From Loktanella sp. IMCC34160 (GTDB lineage Bacteria > Pseudomonadota > Alphaproteobacteria > Rhodobacterales > Rhodobacteraceae): 64,000 nucleotides of DNA. The notes beneath the pieces are model-generated. The model was given only the letters and a program-made list of their open reading frames with translations. It searched no databases and had not been told where the DNA came from. The translations under genes and the position numbers were made by a program. Location: contig NZ_SELP01000002.1 in the NCBI RefSeq assembly GCF_004145845.1, positions 1 to 64,000 on the forward strand, in the 5' to 3' direction. Shown piece after piece: positions 63,513 through 64,000 of the stretch (the first letter of the stretch is position 1; each line of letters opens with the position of its first letter).

Positions 63513-64000
63513 TTGGACATCGCAGCCCGTATCGCCGCCACCATCGCCACTGAAATCGACGCAAGGCCGCAGCAGGTTTCCGCCGCCGTGGCCCTGTTGG
63601 ACGAGGGGGCGACCGTGCCCTTCATTGCGCGCTATCGCAAAGAGGTGACGGGCGGGCTGGACGATACGCAGTTGCGCAAGTTGGCCGATCGGCTGAGCTA
63701 TTTGCGCGAGATGGAAGACCGGCGCGCCGCCATCCTTCAGTCGATCCAATCGCAGGACAAGCTGACCGACGATCTGGCCAAAGCGATTGCACAGGCCGAA
63801 ACCAAGGCCGCGCTGGAAGACATCTACCTGCCTTACAAGCCCAAGCGGCGGACCCGCGCCATGATCGCCCGCGAAAACGGGCTGGAGCCGCTTCTGGACG
63901 CGATCCTTGCTGACCACGCGGCCGAGCCTGAGGCCTTGGCTGCGGGTTATGTAACAGAGGCCGTGCCGGGGGTGAAAGAGGCGTTGGACGGTGCCCGCGA
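63513..64000 (+). CDS. tex: Tex family RNA-binding transcription accessory protein (partial)
   Basis: First ~162 residues only; runs off the right end. Starts with TTG at 63513, preceded by GGAGG 5 nt upstream. The Tex N-terminal helix-turn-helix region is clear: GATVPFIARYRKEVTGGLDDTQLRKLADRLSYL and DIYLPYKPKRRTRAMIARENGLEPL. Tex binds single-stranded nucleic acid via a later S1 domain, outside this window. Confidence 0.93.
   Translation, partial: MDIAARIAATIATEIDARPQQVSAAVALLDEGATVPFIARYRKEVTGGLDDTQLRKLADRLSYLREMEDRRAAILQSIQSQDKLTDDLAKAIAQAETKAALEDIYLPYKPKRRTRAMIARENGLEPLLDAILADHAAEPEALAAGYVTEAVPGVKEALDGAR

Overview
The window is high-GC DNA from an alphaproteobacterium, almost certainly a member of the Rhodobacterales (Rhodobacteraceae/Roseobacteraceae group). 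Pointers are the imuA-imuB-dnaE2 cassette behind a GTTC-N7-GTTC LexA box, cobalamin-dependent NrdJ with CobS/CobT, a GapR-like DUF2312 protein, a short Fur/Mur-type regulator, non-pyrrolysine MttB-like protein, and the ATP-grasp / alpha-E / transglutaminase / Anbu-protease operon. I see no CRISPR array, prophage or transposase; most of the window is ordinary chromosomal backbone.

The outstanding locus is at the left end (about 0.4-5.9 kb). A divergently placed RtcR regulator (CARF + AAA+ + HTH) faces an RNA-repair operon on the minus strand: rsr (Ro60/TROVE-vWA protein), then about 670 bp of non-coding RNA genes, then rtcB (RNA ligase). The non-coding stretch resolves into four consecutive Y-RNA-like units. 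Each is closed by the same two-helix stem: an outer helix, a conserved ATGCC / ..CCCTTG internal loop, and a 7-bp inner helix. The helix sequences differ between units but stay paired, which is compensatory covariation. Inside the stems are tRNA-derived modules. One is a clear circularly permuted tRNA (T-arm, capped acceptor stem, D-arm), one a mostly linear tRNA-like fold, one a degenerate version, and one a bare hairpin. A tRNA-Gln(UUG)-like gene with an encoded CCA end follows, just before rtcB. The RtcR here has lost the sigma-54-contacting GAFTGA loop (it reads QAIPGA), and I find no convincing sigma-54 promoter, so control probably differs from the enterobacterial model.

Region by region: 6-11 kb holds a FadB-like protein lacking its Rossmann domain, a GapR-like protein, an iron-type ABC permease and tRNA-Thr(UGU). 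11.4-15.4 kb is the ATP-grasp/alpha-E/transglutaminase/Anbu operon, a predicted peptide-ligation and degradation system. 15.4-18.5 kb carries an aldo/keto reductase, a D-amino-acid dehydrogenase and an acyltransferase. 18.5-24.9 kb is the SOS mutagenesis cassette. 25-29 kb has a TetR regulator, a lipoprotein, homoserine dehydrogenase, GlpX and a cysteine hydrolase. 30-34.4 kb is nrdJ with a long leader.

34.5-44.6 kb contains a thioesterase, a cupin, a HAD hydrolase, enolase, a DMT transporter, Fur/Mur, PhzF, a CPA1 antiporter, a FemAB/GNAT protein, and the divergent tyrS/anmK pair. 44.9-50.8 kb has an MttB-like protein with a tiny upstream ORF, an outer-membrane barrel, a TPM protein, DUF427 and aminopeptidase P. 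50.8-54 kb is cobT/cobS. 54-58 kb has MsrB, a J-domain protein, BolA, cytochrome c and idi. 58-59.8 kb holds two orphan exported proteins set among palindromic repeats. 59.9-64 kb has trpA, ctaA, an M32 carboxypeptidase and the start of tex.

Two repeat families stand out. One is a composite hairpin repeat in two convergent pairs (22.0-22.2 kb and 44.66-44.88 kb). The other is an 18-bp palindrome (GGTGGGTYNARACCCACC type), four copies at 58.1-59.8 kb.
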